From Sulfurimonas sp. (GTDB lineage Bacteria > Campylobacterota > Campylobacteria > Campylobacterales > Sulfurimonadaceae): a stretch of 64,000 nt of DNA. The number at the start of each line of letters is the position of its first letter. Position 1 is the stretch's first letter. This document shows positions 51,593 to 61,080 of the stretch, one piece after another. The stretch lies in the NCBI GenBank assembly GCA_028684815.1, contig JAQUFE010000008.1:1-64000 (forward strand), given 5' to 3'. The translations under genes and the position numbers were made by a program. The notes under the pieces are model-generated. The model worked only from the letters and a program-made list of their open reading frames with translations. It had not been told where the DNA came from and made no database searches.

Positions 51593-53821
51593 TTATCCAA
51601 TTTTATATTTCTTATTATATGATAAAACATAATAAGCCTGCCCTAAGGCAATGCCACCATCGTTAATAGCACTCTCTTGCTGTGAATGATATTTTATTTT
51701 CTCTTGCCCTAACGCTTGACTCACAAGCTCTAAGAGCGTTTTATTTTGAAACACACCGCCGCTTAAAACCACTTCTAATTTTTCGATTTTTGAAATATCT
51801 GTGATGATTTTTACTAGAGTATTTATTAGCATAGAACTGAGCTCATCTTTATCCATTTTACCCTTTAAAATATACTCAACTATTTTTATATCAATCACAT
51901 TGTTATCTATAGTATAGTCGAAGCATTTTACTATATTTTCATCATAATAGCTCTCACCCAAAAGCCCACTCTCACCCTCATAACTTATAAACTGAGCAAT
52001 ATTTGAAAAAGAAGCAATAGCATCAAAGAGTCTTGCTACGGAGCTTGTTTTTGGTGCATTGAGATTTTTTATATAACTCTGATGGAGCATCTTTATCTCA
52101 GATGCTACAAAAGATTTAACAACATCAAACTCTAGCTCTAAAACCTCTTCTAAGCTTAGCTCGTCAAAAAGCATACTAAGAGCAACTCTTCTTGGTTCTT
52201 TTATGGCTTTATCTGCACCTAAAAGTTTAATCCCTTTAAAGCTATATTTGCGAGCATCTCCTACAAAAATCTCTCCACCCCAAAGAGTGCCATCATCCCC
52301 ATAACCAGTGCCATCAAAACTAAATCCAAGATAATCCCCACTAAGTCCAAATTCCGCCTTACAAGCATAGATGTGGGCTAAATGGTGTCCAACTTCTAAA
52401 AGCTCACAGTTTTGTTTTTTTGCCCACTTTGTTGTCTCATAATTTGGGTGTTTATCATGAACTATAATATCAGGCTCAAAATCGTAAAACCTTTTAAAGC
52501 TCTCTAGTGTTCGCTCAAAAAAACCAAATGCCTCCATAGAGTCCAAATCCCCTATATGAGGAGATAAGATGATATTATCCCCAATTACAAAAGCTACAGA
52601 GTTTTTTGCATTTGCACCAACTGCTAAGATTTTTTTCTCACTCTTAAATGGAAGTTTTATAACCTTAGGTGCGAAGCCTCTTGAGAGCCTTAAAGTCTGC
52701 ATCTCTGCACCAACTACTTGGACTAAACTATCATCAACTCCGTTGATTATCTCTCTATCAAAATCGAGTGTAAAATCAACAAAAGGAAGTTTTTTAAAGA
52801 TATCTTTAGCGCTTATAATTATAGGCTCATCTCCAAGATTTGCACTTGTTGCCACTATGGGGTTTTTAAGATGCATAAAAAGAAGATGATGAAGTGCATT
52901 GTAAGGCAAAAAACAGCCGATTCTATCAATCTTTGGAGCTACAAGAGATGAAATATTATTGCTGTTTGTAAGCTTTTTTAGCACTACAATAGGAGCTTCT
53001 TTAGATGCTAAAAGCTCTTCTTCTTTCTCGCTTACTTTAGCTAGTGACTCTATCTGCTGTAGGTCTCTGCACATAATTGCAAAGGGTTTTGCAGGTCTGT
53101 TTTTAAACTCTCTGAGCTTTTTTACTACATCATCATTTGTAGCATCACAAACTATATGAAATCCACCTATGCCTTTTATGGCTACAATCTCTGCACTCTC
53201 TATTAGAGATGCAACTTTTTTGATTATATCTTTTTCATCTACTCTTGTCTCGCCCCTAAAAAGAGACAAAATAGGTCCACACTCATTACATGAGATTGGC
53301 TGTGCGTGGTATCTTCTCAACTTAGGGTTTTTGTACTCATCTTCACATGAGCTGCACATCTCAAATTTCTGCATTGAGGTGTTTTTTCTATCATAAGGGA
53401 CTGTTTTTATGATGCTATATCTTGGACCGCAGTTTGTGCAGTTTGTGGCAAAATAGTTGTGGTACTTTTTACTATTTTTTACATCTGCTAAACACTCTTG
53501 ACATATTGCGATATCTGGGGAAATCAATGCCGTCTTTGAGATGCTTTGCTCACTTTGCATAATTATAAAGCTATTCTCTTTTACTAGCTCTATCTCTTTT
53601 TTTAGCATCTCATCAATTCTTGCAAGTGGTGGCAGTCTAAAGCAGAGTGAATCTTCAAAGAGTTTTATATCTTCATCCCTGCCCTGCACTTCAAGCTTAA
53701 CTCCGTAGGCATCGTTTTTAACAAAACCCACAAGAGAAAACTCTAATGCCCTCTTATATATAAAAGGGCGAAATCCAACGCCTTGAACCTGTCCTTTTAT
53801 ACTATAACTGACTCTTCTCAA
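51593..53821 (-). CDS. hypF: Carbamoyltransferase HypF
   Basis: HypF makes the carbamoyl group used by HypE for the cyanide ligands. The 742-residue protein has an acylphosphatase domain (GQVQGVGFRPF at 10-20), zinc fingers CQECLADV..CTNCGPRYS and CSSCEDEY..CNECGP, a YrdC-like domain with GIGGFHIVCDATND and VATSANLGDEP, and a Kae1-like domain with GHHLAHIYAC and FSFDGTGYGDDGTLWGGE. Its start overlaps the hydE stop by 4 nt, so it is the last gene of the hydABCDE-hypF operon. Confidence 0.96.
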   Translation of the reverse strand: MRRVSYSIKGQVQGVGFRPFIYKRALEFSLVGFVKNDAYGVKLEVQGRDEDIKLFEDSLCFRLPPLARIDEMLKKEIELVKENSFIIMQSEQSISKTALISPDIAICQECLADVKNSKKYHNYFATNCTNCGPRYSIIKTVPYDRKNTSMQKFEMCSSCEDEYKNPKLRRYHAQPISCNECGPILSLFRGETRVDEKDIIKKVASLIESAEIVAIKGIGGFHIVCDATNDDVVKKLREFKNRPAKPFAIMCRDLQQIESLAKVSEKEEELLASKEAPIVVLKKLTNSNNISSLVAPKIDRIGCFLPYNALHHLLFMHLKNPIVATSANLGDEPIIISAKDIFKKLPFVDFTLDFDREIINGVDDSLVQVVGAEMQTLRLSRGFAPKVIKLPFKSEKKILAVGANAKNSVAFVIGDNIILSPHIGDLDSMEAFGFFERTLESFKRFYDFEPDIIVHDKHPNYETTKWAKKQNCELLEVGHHLAHIYACKAEFGLSGDYLGFSFDGTGYGDDGTLWGGEIFVGDARKYSFKGIKLLGADKAIKEPRRVALSMLFDELSLEEVLELEFDVVKSFVASEIKMLHQSYIKNLNAPKTSSVARLFDAIASFSNIAQFISYEGESGLLGESYYDENIVKCFDYTIDNNVIDIKIVEYILKGKMDKDELSSMLINTLVKIITDISKIEKLEVVLSGGVFQNKTLLELVSQALGQEKIKYHSQQESAINDGGIALGQAYYVLSYNKKYKIG

Positions 53822-55488
53822 AGTAGCTCATTTGCACCATATAAAATATTTCTACCATCTATTGGCAACTCTTTGTTGAAGTAGAGATTGTGATTTACTG
53901 AGACTTCTTTACTAAGTTTACAAAAAAGATGTCTATTTTCTAAAAGCATTCCAGTAGCAACTACTGCATCTGTTTTCATCTCCTCTTTTATATCATCAAA
54001 TTGCGATGAGATAAACTCAACAAAACTCTCAACTACCCCATAACAAAGTGTAAGTCTATCTACATCTGCTAGTTTAAAACTCATAGCAGTTCTTATGGTC
54101 ATAAGTGGTTCTAAGTAAACTTTAGAGTTTTGTCTTTTTAGTTTATAGTCTATTCTTGGGCCTTTTGTACCTAAAAAAAGAGCTGCATTTTGCTCTATAA
54201 TCTCTGCTGATTTCATCAAATCTTTATCTTTTGAATAACCTAGCACTATAGAGACAATCCCCCAAAGTTTATAAACATTAAACTCCTCTTCATCAAACTC
54301 TATCTTAGATATCTCTTCGTAATGCTCAGGAAATTTGTTTTTAAAGTTCTCTACTAATTTTCCTCCAGCTTCATCAAAAGCTATTATGGAGTCAAACACC
54401 TCTTTAATCGAGCTAAAGTTAAATTTAAATGAGAGATACTCAATAACTCCAAACTTTTTAGAATAGACCATAATGTTATTGTGATACTCTTTAGAAATAT
54501 TAACCCCAGCGACAGTTCCATCAAGCAAAGAGTGCTCTTTTACAACTGAGAAAAAAGCGCCAACATGTTTGATAAGATCACTTTTATGACTTAGATTTTC
54601 ATATGGCAGACCTTTTTGCCCTTTTACAATTGCGATATGCTTATCACCTACAACAATTTCTATAGGTTCTAGCTCTTTTTCGCGCATTATCAAATCAAAC
54701 TCCACATCAAAAGCAATACTCTCTTTTGTTATAAAAATCATACTGATACCAAGCTTGTTTAGTTCACCAAGCAGTAGATGCAAAACAAAATCATCTGGAA
54801 GTTTGAAGCGGATAAGCTCTTTATCCACTTCCTCAAAATCCATCTTAAACTTCATATTTGTTTTTAATCTTATAAGAGGTTTCTCTATAGCTCCAAGAGC
54901 TACTACTTCGCTATTGCTAGCGTTTGTGTAGTTTAAAACTGATACTAAGTCATAACAAACAATATCAAAATCAGTATTGCTACATTTGCTTCCTACTTTA
55001 CCAACATAATATCTACCATTAAATGTATCTAGGCTAGCCACCTGTCCGTCACTTATAGCTTTAGCAAGAGTTGCAAAGTCCTCTTTATAACTTCTCATCT
55101 CACCCGAAACTCCGTATCCACAAACTTCACACTCATGAAATATATTGTAGTAGTTTTTATCTGCTTCGTCCATAACTTCGTTTAAACACTTTGGACAAAA
55201 CGCCATATCTAGCTTTGGTGTTTTTTGCAAAATGAAACTACTCTCTGGCATCTCATCAACAACTCTTACATCTGTTTCATGTAGAAAAATAGAGTGAGGA
55301 ATCTCTGTTGAGAGCCTATTTGCAAAACTCTCTAGCTCATTGCTATCTTCTGATTTTACATATAAAAATAGCTCATCGCCACTTTTTATGATTTTTGATT
55401 CTAGTAAAAACTCTTTTAGAGTTCTTGTGATTATCTTCTCATAAATTAAAGATGATGAGAGATAATTAAATGAAAATTCCAATATCAT
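53818..55488 (-). CDS. hydE: Hydrogenase accessory protein HydE (HypF-like zinc finger protein)
   Basis: This 556-residue soluble protein matches the place and size of HydE in Wolinella/Helicobacter hydABCDE clusters. Near residue 95 it has AFCPKCLNEVMDEADKNYYNIFHECEVCG, a zinc finger closely like the first finger of HypF (CxxC..YxNxFxxC..CG). The following residues also recall HypF's next domain, but the ATP and carbamoyl motifs are absent. It overlaps hydD and hypF by 4 nt on each side. HydE is needed for hydrogenase function in Wolinella; its chemistry is unknown. Confidence 0.8.
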   Translation of the reverse strand: MILEFSFNYLSSSLIYEKIITRTLKEFLLESKIIKSGDELFLYVKSEDSNELESFANRLSTEIPHSIFLHETDVRVVDEMPESSFILQKTPKLDMAFCPKCLNEVMDEADKNYYNIFHECEVCGYGVSGEMRSYKEDFATLAKAISDGQVASLDTFNGRYYVGKVGSKCSNTDFDIVCYDLVSVLNYTNASNSEVVALGAIEKPLIRLKTNMKFKMDFEEVDKELIRFKLPDDFVLHLLLGELNKLGISMIFITKESIAFDVEFDLIMREKELEPIEIVVGDKHIAIVKGQKGLPYENLSHKSDLIKHVGAFFSVVKEHSLLDGTVAGVNISKEYHNNIMVYSKKFGVIEYLSFKFNFSSIKEVFDSIIAFDEAGGKLVENFKNKFPEHYEEISKIEFDEEEFNVYKLWGIVSIVLGYSKDKDLMKSAEIIEQNAALFLGTKGPRIDYKLKRQNSKVYLEPLMTIRTAMSFKLADVDRLTLCYGVVESFVEFISSQFDDIKEEMKTDAVVATGMLLENRHLFCKLSKEVSVNHNLYFNKELPIDGRNILYGANELL

Positions 55489-56030
55489 AAAGCGCCTTTT
55501 AAATATGTATATTTAGAGACCTCTTCTAAAGTTATGCTTTTTTTAACCACAACTTTGATTCCAAAATCTTCCATATATTTTATAATAACTTCCTGCATTG
55601 TCTCTGCAGCTTTTAAAACCTCATCAGTCATTGTAAAGGTGCTGTTTTCACCTATGACAAAGGGAATCACTCCTACTATCCTTGTAGGCGGCAAATCTCC
55701 TAGCATCTCAATCATTTGTAGAGTTTGTAGCATCTCAACTTCATGAGCACTTCCATTCCACGTGATGCACTCAGGGACATCGCTAAAATCAAAGCTGTAA
55801 ACATCTCCAATCTCTCCATCAACTACTTTTACACAGTCTATAAGTAAAACACTCTCATACTCTGTAATAATAGGAATCAATCTTTGCGCTAAAGTACCAC
55901 CATCTAAGATATCTACTGTATGTTCATCAGAAATAAACTCATATTTTTCTTCTATGAGATTTGCAAGATGAGGACCGATGCCCTCATCTCCAAAAAGAAT
56001 ATTTCCAATGCCAAGAATTAAAATTTTCAA
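55485..56030 (-). CDS. hydD: Hydrogenase maturation protease HydD
   Basis: This endopeptidase cuts the C-terminal tail from the hydrogenase large subunit after nickel insertion. The 181-residue protein has ILGIGNILFGDEGIGPHLA with the nickel-sensing acid residue, VDILDGGTLAQRLIP and LLIDCVKVVDGEIGD, as in the HyaD/HupD family. It lies 14 nt after hydC and overlaps hydE. It should act only on HydB, because the sensor large subunit lacks a tail. Confidence 0.95.
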   Translation of the reverse strand: MKILILGIGNILFGDEGIGPHLANLIEEKYEFISDEHTVDILDGGTLAQRLIPIITEYESVLLIDCVKVVDGEIGDVYSFDFSDVPECITWNGSAHEVEMLQTLQMIEMLGDLPPTRIVGVIPFVIGENSTFTMTDEVLKAAETMQEVIIKYMEDFGIKVVVKKSITLEEVSKYTYLKGAL

Positions 56031-56044
56031 AAGCTAATCCTATA

Positions 56045-56758
56045 TTAGTGTTTTCTTTTCCATCTATATCCGCTAAATATAGAGTCAACCGTTCCTTCTT
56101 TGCCATAGACAGCATTAAAAACTACCATATAAACATGCCCAACTACAAAGATAATAACTCCCCACATAAGTATATGATGAAGTTCTCTAACAACTGCTAG
56201 TCCGCCTAACATCGCTTCTAAAGCTCTCATTGAGTCATACAGCATAGCACCGATTCCACCATGAAAACTATGAACATAGAGGATAAGTCCTGTTAAAATC
56301 AAACCAGTTATTGCTATATAAAAAATCAAATATGCAATGAGTTGCACAACATTATATGCCCCACTTAACTTTGGATGCTTTGTTATAAGAAGGTAGTATC
56401 CTACCTGATTAAGCCAATTTTTTATGCTAAAAAGATCTTTAAAAGAGTTTAGCTCTCCTTTGTTCTTTACAGAAAAAAAGAAGTAGTACGTCTTTCCTAT
56501 AAACATAGATATCATTACAAATCCAAAGATTTCATGTATCCCTCTTAAATCTGCATATAAAAAGTTTGTAGGCTCTGCATTTACAGCTGGCACAATAAAA
56601 GGAACAGAGATATAAAACCCTGTTATAGTTAGTATGATTATACTTAACACTCTAATCCAGTGATGCCATCTATAAAAGGAAGTAAATTCAAGCTCACGCT
56701 CAATATCTTCTTCAATTTCTATATGAGAATTTTTCTCTAATGTATTAACACTTTGCAT
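56045..56758 (-). CDS. hydC: Hydrogenase cytochrome b subunit HydC
   Basis: HydC anchors the uptake hydrogenase and carries electrons from HydA to quinone. The 237-residue protein has four membrane helices and conserved His residues (YRWHHWIRVLSI, GIHEIFGFVMIS, ILYVHSFHGG, RELHHILMWGVI and VVGHVYMVV) for two b hemes. ATG 56758 is used because AAGGGGGG lies upstream; the track start at 56812 would overlap hydB. Third gene of hydABC. Confidence 0.95.
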   Translation of the reverse strand: MQSVNTLEKNSHIEIEEDIERELEFTSFYRWHHWIRVLSIIILTITGFYISVPFIVPAVNAEPTNFLYADLRGIHEIFGFVMISMFIGKTYYFFFSVKNKGELNSFKDLFSIKNWLNQVGYYLLITKHPKLSGAYNVVQLIAYLIFYIAITGLILTGLILYVHSFHGGIGAMLYDSMRALEAMLGGLAVVRELHHILMWGVIIFVVGHVYMVVFNAVYGKEGTVDSIFSGYRWKRKH

Positions 56759-56768
56759 AATAACCCCC

Positions 56769-58502
56769 TTAGATAGTGCATCCGCCATAAAGCGGATCAA
56801 CTTTATACTCACTCAGCACCTTACCCTTAGTATCCATAACATGAACAGCACATGCTATACATGGGTCATAGGAGTGAATAATTCTAATTATCTCTATGGG
56901 CTGTGTTAAATCTTCTATCTTTAGTCCTACTAAGTCAGCTTCATAAGGTCCTTTTACACCTTTTGAATCCATTGGTCCTGCATTCCATGTTGATGGAACA
57001 ACCGTTTGATAATTCTCTACAACACCATTTTTAATTCTAATCCAGTGACTTAGCATTCCTCGCGGAACATCACTCATACCTCTACCCTTATACTCTTTGT
57101 TTTTATCAATCGTATAAGTAGCACAAGTCTCTTGATCAACTTTTAAATTTTCTATTAGATTATTAAAAGCAATTAGTGCATTATCAGCTACAAGTTTAGT
57201 TTGTAGCATTCGTCCTGCAGTTCTTCCTAGAGTTGAAAACAGAGCACTAGCAGGTAGTCCTGTCTGCTCTAAAAAGCCATTTACAACACTCTCTACTCTT
57301 TTGTTACCTTTTGCATAAGCAACTAAGATACAAGCAAGAGGTCCAACTTCCATAGGTTCGCCATCATATCTAGGCGACTTTATCCAGCTGTACTTCTCTT
57401 TTTCGTTAATGTTTTTTGAAGCTACTAACTTACCATCAGGTCCAATACTTTGCCCATCTACAAAACCTGTATATTGAGGATTGTTTGTTCCATCATAAGG
57501 ATGCTGAGGCTCATTATCTTTATACCATGCATGAGTAGCTTCTTCTGTAATTAAGTCCTCATCTATATCAAAGACTTTACTTAAATCTCCATCTCTAATA
57601 ATTCCAGTCTCAAAAAGATAGTCATTTCTTCCTATCATAAATCCTTTATGCGATAAAAAGTTTTTAACGCCCATAGGTTTCATAACTGATGGCTCAGTCT
57701 TATACATCTCTCCTGCCATTACAATATCTGCATAATATGCATTGTTTACAAATTCTGCAACTTCTTGGAATTTAACAAGATACTCACCCATTCTAGCTGG
57801 ATTTAAAAGGTCCATAACACATGTAACACCACCAACTGCCAAACTTTGAGGATGTGGATTTTTACCACCAAATATCGCCATCATTTGAGCTACAGTTCTT
57901 TGAACTTCTAAAGCTTTTAAGTAGTGAGAAAGCGCTATAAGATTTTGCTCAGGAGAGAGTCTAAAAGTTTTATGTCCCCAATATGCATTTGCAAAAGGCC
58001 CAAGACCTTGAGGATTTTTAGCAAATTTTGCTATTTTTTCTTTTACCTTTTTAAGCTCATTCTCACCTGTTCCTATAGGATTTGGTGTATATTTAAATGC
58101 TAACTTACTAGCCTTCGCCTCATCAGCTGATAGTGCTGAGACAATATCTACCCAGTCAACACCATGCAGATGGTAAAAGTGAACTACGTGGTCATGCATA
58201 AATAGAGCAGCAAGCATAAGTGTTCTTACAAGTTCTGCATTATATGGCACTTTTATACCTAGTGCATCTTCAACTGCTACAGTACTTACAAGGTAGTGCG
58301 AATATGTACAAACACCACAAATTCTCTGCATCATCAAGGGAATATTTCTAGGATCTCTTCCTTTTGCAATTACCTCTAAACCTCTCCAAAGAGTTGAAGA
58401 TACAAAGGCATCTTGGACTATCCCATCATCTCCAACTATAACTTCAGCTCTTAAGTGTCCTTCAATTCTTGTTATCGGATCTACTATTACTCTTTTTGAC
58501 AT
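56769..58502 (-). CDS. hydB: NiFe uptake hydrogenase large subunit HydB
   Basis: HydB holds the NiFe centre that splits hydrogen. The 577-residue protein has the L1 motif RICGVCTYSH (Cys 62 and Cys 65) and the L2 motif DPCIACAVH near 547-555. A 23-residue tail after that His is the peptide removed by HydD. It lies 12 nt after hydA and is exported with it through the Tat signal of HydA. It belongs to the group 1 membrane-bound respiratory enzymes. Confidence 0.97.
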   Translation of the reverse strand: MSKRVIVDPITRIEGHLRAEVIVGDDGIVQDAFVSSTLWRGLEVIAKGRDPRNIPLMMQRICGVCTYSHYLVSTVAVEDALGIKVPYNAELVRTLMLAALFMHDHVVHFYHLHGVDWVDIVSALSADEAKASKLAFKYTPNPIGTGENELKKVKEKIAKFAKNPQGLGPFANAYWGHKTFRLSPEQNLIALSHYLKALEVQRTVAQMMAIFGGKNPHPQSLAVGGVTCVMDLLNPARMGEYLVKFQEVAEFVNNAYYADIVMAGEMYKTEPSVMKPMGVKNFLSHKGFMIGRNDYLFETGIIRDGDLSKVFDIDEDLITEEATHAWYKDNEPQHPYDGTNNPQYTGFVDGQSIGPDGKLVASKNINEKEKYSWIKSPRYDGEPMEVGPLACILVAYAKGNKRVESVVNGFLEQTGLPASALFSTLGRTAGRMLQTKLVADNALIAFNNLIENLKVDQETCATYTIDKNKEYKGRGMSDVPRGMLSHWIRIKNGVVENYQTVVPSTWNAGPMDSKGVKGPYEADLVGLKIEDLTQPIEIIRIIHSYDPCIACAVHVMDTKGKVLSEYKVDPLYGGCTI

Positions 58503-58514
58503 ATCTATACTCCT

Positions 58515-59666
58515 CTATTCTTTTGGTTTTTTAACTAATGAAATTGCAGCGTGTGCAGCTATACCTATTGCGGTAACAGTTAAAATCCCAACACCAATCT
58601 TATCAGCAGTTGCATCGGCCCCGAGTCCACCAAAGGTTGTATGATAGAGTCTATCACCTAGTGGTTCGTGAACTATTCCCATCTTATCCCAAAAGTCAGG
58701 CTCACTACATCCCATACAACCGTGTCCTGCTTGGACTGGCCAAGATGTACCTTGGTTGAACTTTTGTTTTGAGCAGTTGTTAAAAGTATATGGACCTTTA
58801 CACCCTACTTTATAGAGACAGAAGCCATTTTTAGCTCCCTCATCACCAAACTCTTCTACAAACTCACCTGCATCAAATCTACCTCTTCTCTCACAAGCAT
58901 CATGGATTCTAAGTCCATAAGCCCATTTTGGTCTGTTGTAAACATCAAGTGCCGGAAGAGTTCCATAAAGAATAAAGTGAAGTAGTGTTCCTACAATATT
59001 GCTCTCACTTGGAGGACAGCCTGGAACATTTATAACAGGTCTATCTGTTACATTACTAAGTGCTGTTGCATTTGTAGGATTTGGAGCCGCCGCTTGAACA
59101 CCACCAAAAGATGAACATGTACCAATAGCAAAAATCGCAGCAGCATTTGCAGATGCTTCTTTTGCACTCTGCTCTCCTGTTTTACCATGAGCGCCAATTG
59201 TTAAAAAGTAATCACTCTGCCCATGAGGGATACCACCCTCAACCATTAAGATATATCTACCTTTATATTTTTCAATAGCATTTTCGAGATTTTGTTCAGC
59301 TTGCCAACCAGCTGCTGCCATCAGTGTCTCGTGATACTCAAGTGAAATGTAGTCAAATATCAGACTATCTATACTCGGCGTAGCAGTTCTAAGCAAGGAT
59401 TCACTACATCCTGTACACTCTGCCATATGTAACCAAACTAATGGAAGCCTATCAGCTAACTCTGCAGCCTTTGCAACAAGAGGGGTAAAACTAGCAGGTA
59501 ACATCAACATTGATGTCATAGCTCCTGCCCAAGTCATAAACTCTCTTCTTGAAAAACCTTTCTCTTCAACCAACTTTGAGATTGAAACTTCATCATCTAG
59601 TTTTGGTAGATTTGACAACTCATCTAACCTAGAAGATAACTTGTTAAACAAACTATTACTCTTCAT
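58515..59666 (-). CDS. hydA: NiFe uptake hydrogenase small subunit HydA
   Basis: HydA carries three iron-sulfur clusters that pass electrons to HydC. The 383-residue protein has a long Tat leader with SRREFMTWAG near 44-53, then WLHMAECTGCSESLLRT for the proximal cluster, FAIGTCSSFGGVQAA, NVPGCPPSESNIVG and CKGPYTFNNCSKQKFNQGTSWPVQAGHGCMGCSEP. A C-terminal membrane helix (TVTAIGIAAHAAISLV) anchors it. ATG 59666 is used because GAGGGAG sits just upstream of it; the track starts at 59681. Confidence 0.97.
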   Translation of the reverse strand: MKSNSLFNKLSSRLDELSNLPKLDDEVSISKLVEEKGFSRREFMTWAGAMTSMLMLPASFTPLVAKAAELADRLPLVWLHMAECTGCSESLLRTATPSIDSLIFDYISLEYHETLMAAAGWQAEQNLENAIEKYKGRYILMVEGGIPHGQSDYFLTIGAHGKTGEQSAKEASANAAAIFAIGTCSSFGGVQAAAPNPTNATALSNVTDRPVINVPGCPPSESNIVGTLLHFILYGTLPALDVYNRPKWAYGLRIHDACERRGRFDAGEFVEEFGDEGAKNGFCLYKVGCKGPYTFNNCSKQKFNQGTSWPVQAGHGCMGCSEPDFWDKMGIVHEPLGDRLYHTTFGGLGADATADKIGVGILTVTAIGIAAHAAISLVKKPKE

Positions 59667-59689
59667 AATACACTCCCTCATGATTTAAT

Positions 59690-59717
59690 ATTATCGCATA
59701 AATGAATACTCATTCAA
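59690..59717 (-). promoter_or_regulatory. hydA promoter with candidate operator
   Basis: On the minus strand TTGAAT (-35 like, 59712-59717), a 16-bp spacer and GATAAT (59690-59695) precede hydA by about 25 nt. The palindrome TGAAT-GAGT-ATTCA at 59703-59716 overlaps the -35 and spacer. It has the same TGAAT-N4-ATTCA pattern as the site at hypB. Binding by the nearby TetR protein is inferred. The rest of 59718-59820 is AT-rich without other signals. Confidence 0.6.
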
Positions 59718-59820
59718 CAATGGTATACAAAAAAAACTTAATCTAAAATTAAAGAGATGGATATAATAATTATTTATAATGGATTGTTGATTTTAGTATA
59801 AATAATATAAAAGAAAATTA

Positions 59821-61080
59821 TTAATGTGTTGTGCAGATTGAGCAAACATCAAATGATTTAAAAACAAGTTCTGCGGTTTTAATATCACTTAGCCCAACCA
59901 TTGCTTTTTGTGAAACTCCCAGCTTTTCTCTTGTTCCACCACTTAAATTCCACTGTGTTGGAGTAATAATCTCATAATTTTTTATGATGCCCTTTTCTAT
60001 CTCAACCTTATGAATTAGCGTTCCGCGCGCTGCTTCAACAGCTGAGTAACCACTAGAAGTAAGTTTTGAGATATCAAGTTGCGGCTCAATATATGAAGGT
60101 TCAGCTAAATCTAGATTTTTAATCAATTTTTTTGAATAATTTAAAAGCTCTGTTATCTCATAGGCTCTTGCTAAGATTCTACTATAGAGACTATCGCCGT
60201 ACTTTTTATGAGCATCTACTATAAGCGCTGTTTTATTTACCATAGCACGAGCAAGTGGTCCTACTTCATAATACTTCTCTTTATAGCTCACATTTTTAGC
60301 AAACGAGGTTGGCATCTCAGTCTCTTTTACATCTTTAAGTGAAATACTATGACTCACCTTTTTCTTTAGTGATTTACCTTTTTTAAAAAAGCTATTTTCT
60401 CCAAAAGCTATAAACCTATCATAACTCTTTGCATGATTTATCATATCTGTATTTTTTATCTCTCTTAATATATCCGGTAAATCCCCAGAAAATTCCAAAA
60501 GTGCATCTGCATCTTTACATGCTAATAGTGTTTTACTATCTATCTTGACCAAGTTTTCTTCTACAAACTTAAGTGTTTGAGATATATAATTCTCTACTTT
60601 TATAATATCCATTTGAGTAATTTCACAAACTACTCCGCCAACAACTGCATAAGAAGTATGTGGATATTGCCCACCAAAAACTGCAATCGCTTTACTCATA
60701 AGTTGCGTCGGATATGTTGCTTTTAATATCTGTTGTTTATGCCCAAAAAAAGGAAACATTGTGAGATAAAACCACTTAAAATGGTTCTGAATTAGCTCAA
60801 AATTAAGAGTTAGCTCTCTTATGGCTTTTGCTTTATTTGAGAGTTGTAGATTGTCATAGCAGCTCTCTAATGCTTGAACTGTAGCTATGAGGTGTGCATG
60901 ACCACAGATGCCGCAAACTCTTGGGTTTATCACAAGTGCATCAAAAGCTCTTTTGCCTCTTAAGATATTTTCAATATTTCGTGTTGACATAAACTCAACA
61001 TCCACAAAATCAATCTTGCCATCTTTAAAATTAAAGTTGAGCTTTGCTTCGCCCTCTATTTTCTCTATCAATTTAATCAT
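59821..61080 (-). CDS. Sensor-type NiFe hydrogenase large subunit (HupV/HoxC-like)
   Basis: The 419-residue protein has an L1 motif RVCGICGHAH near 52-61 and ends exactly at FDVCSICTTH, so the L2 motif is the C-terminus and no maturation tail exists. This, the short length and a partner without a Tat leader fit group 2 cytoplasmic, regulatory hydrogenases of the HupUV/HoxBC type. These detect hydrogen rather than oxidise it for energy. ATG 61080 overlaps the small-subunit stop by 8 nt. Group 2 uptake enzymes are an alternative, but most carry a tail. Confidence 0.85.
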   Translation of the reverse strand: MIKLIEKIEGEAKLNFNFKDGKIDFVDVEFMSTRNIENILRGKRAFDALVINPRVCGICGHAHLIATVQALESCYDNLQLSNKAKAIRELTLNFELIQNHFKWFYLTMFPFFGHKQQILKATYPTQLMSKAIAVFGGQYPHTSYAVVGGVVCEITQMDIIKVENYISQTLKFVEENLVKIDSKTLLACKDADALLEFSGDLPDILREIKNTDMINHAKSYDRFIAFGENSFFKKGKSLKKKVSHSISLKDVKETEMPTSFAKNVSYKEKYYEVGPLARAMVNKTALIVDAHKKYGDSLYSRILARAYEITELLNYSKKLIKNLDLAEPSYIEPQLDISKLTSSGYSAVEAARGTLIHKVEIEKGIIKNYEIITPTQWNLSGGTREKLGVSQKAMVGLSDIKTAELVFKSFDVCSICTTH

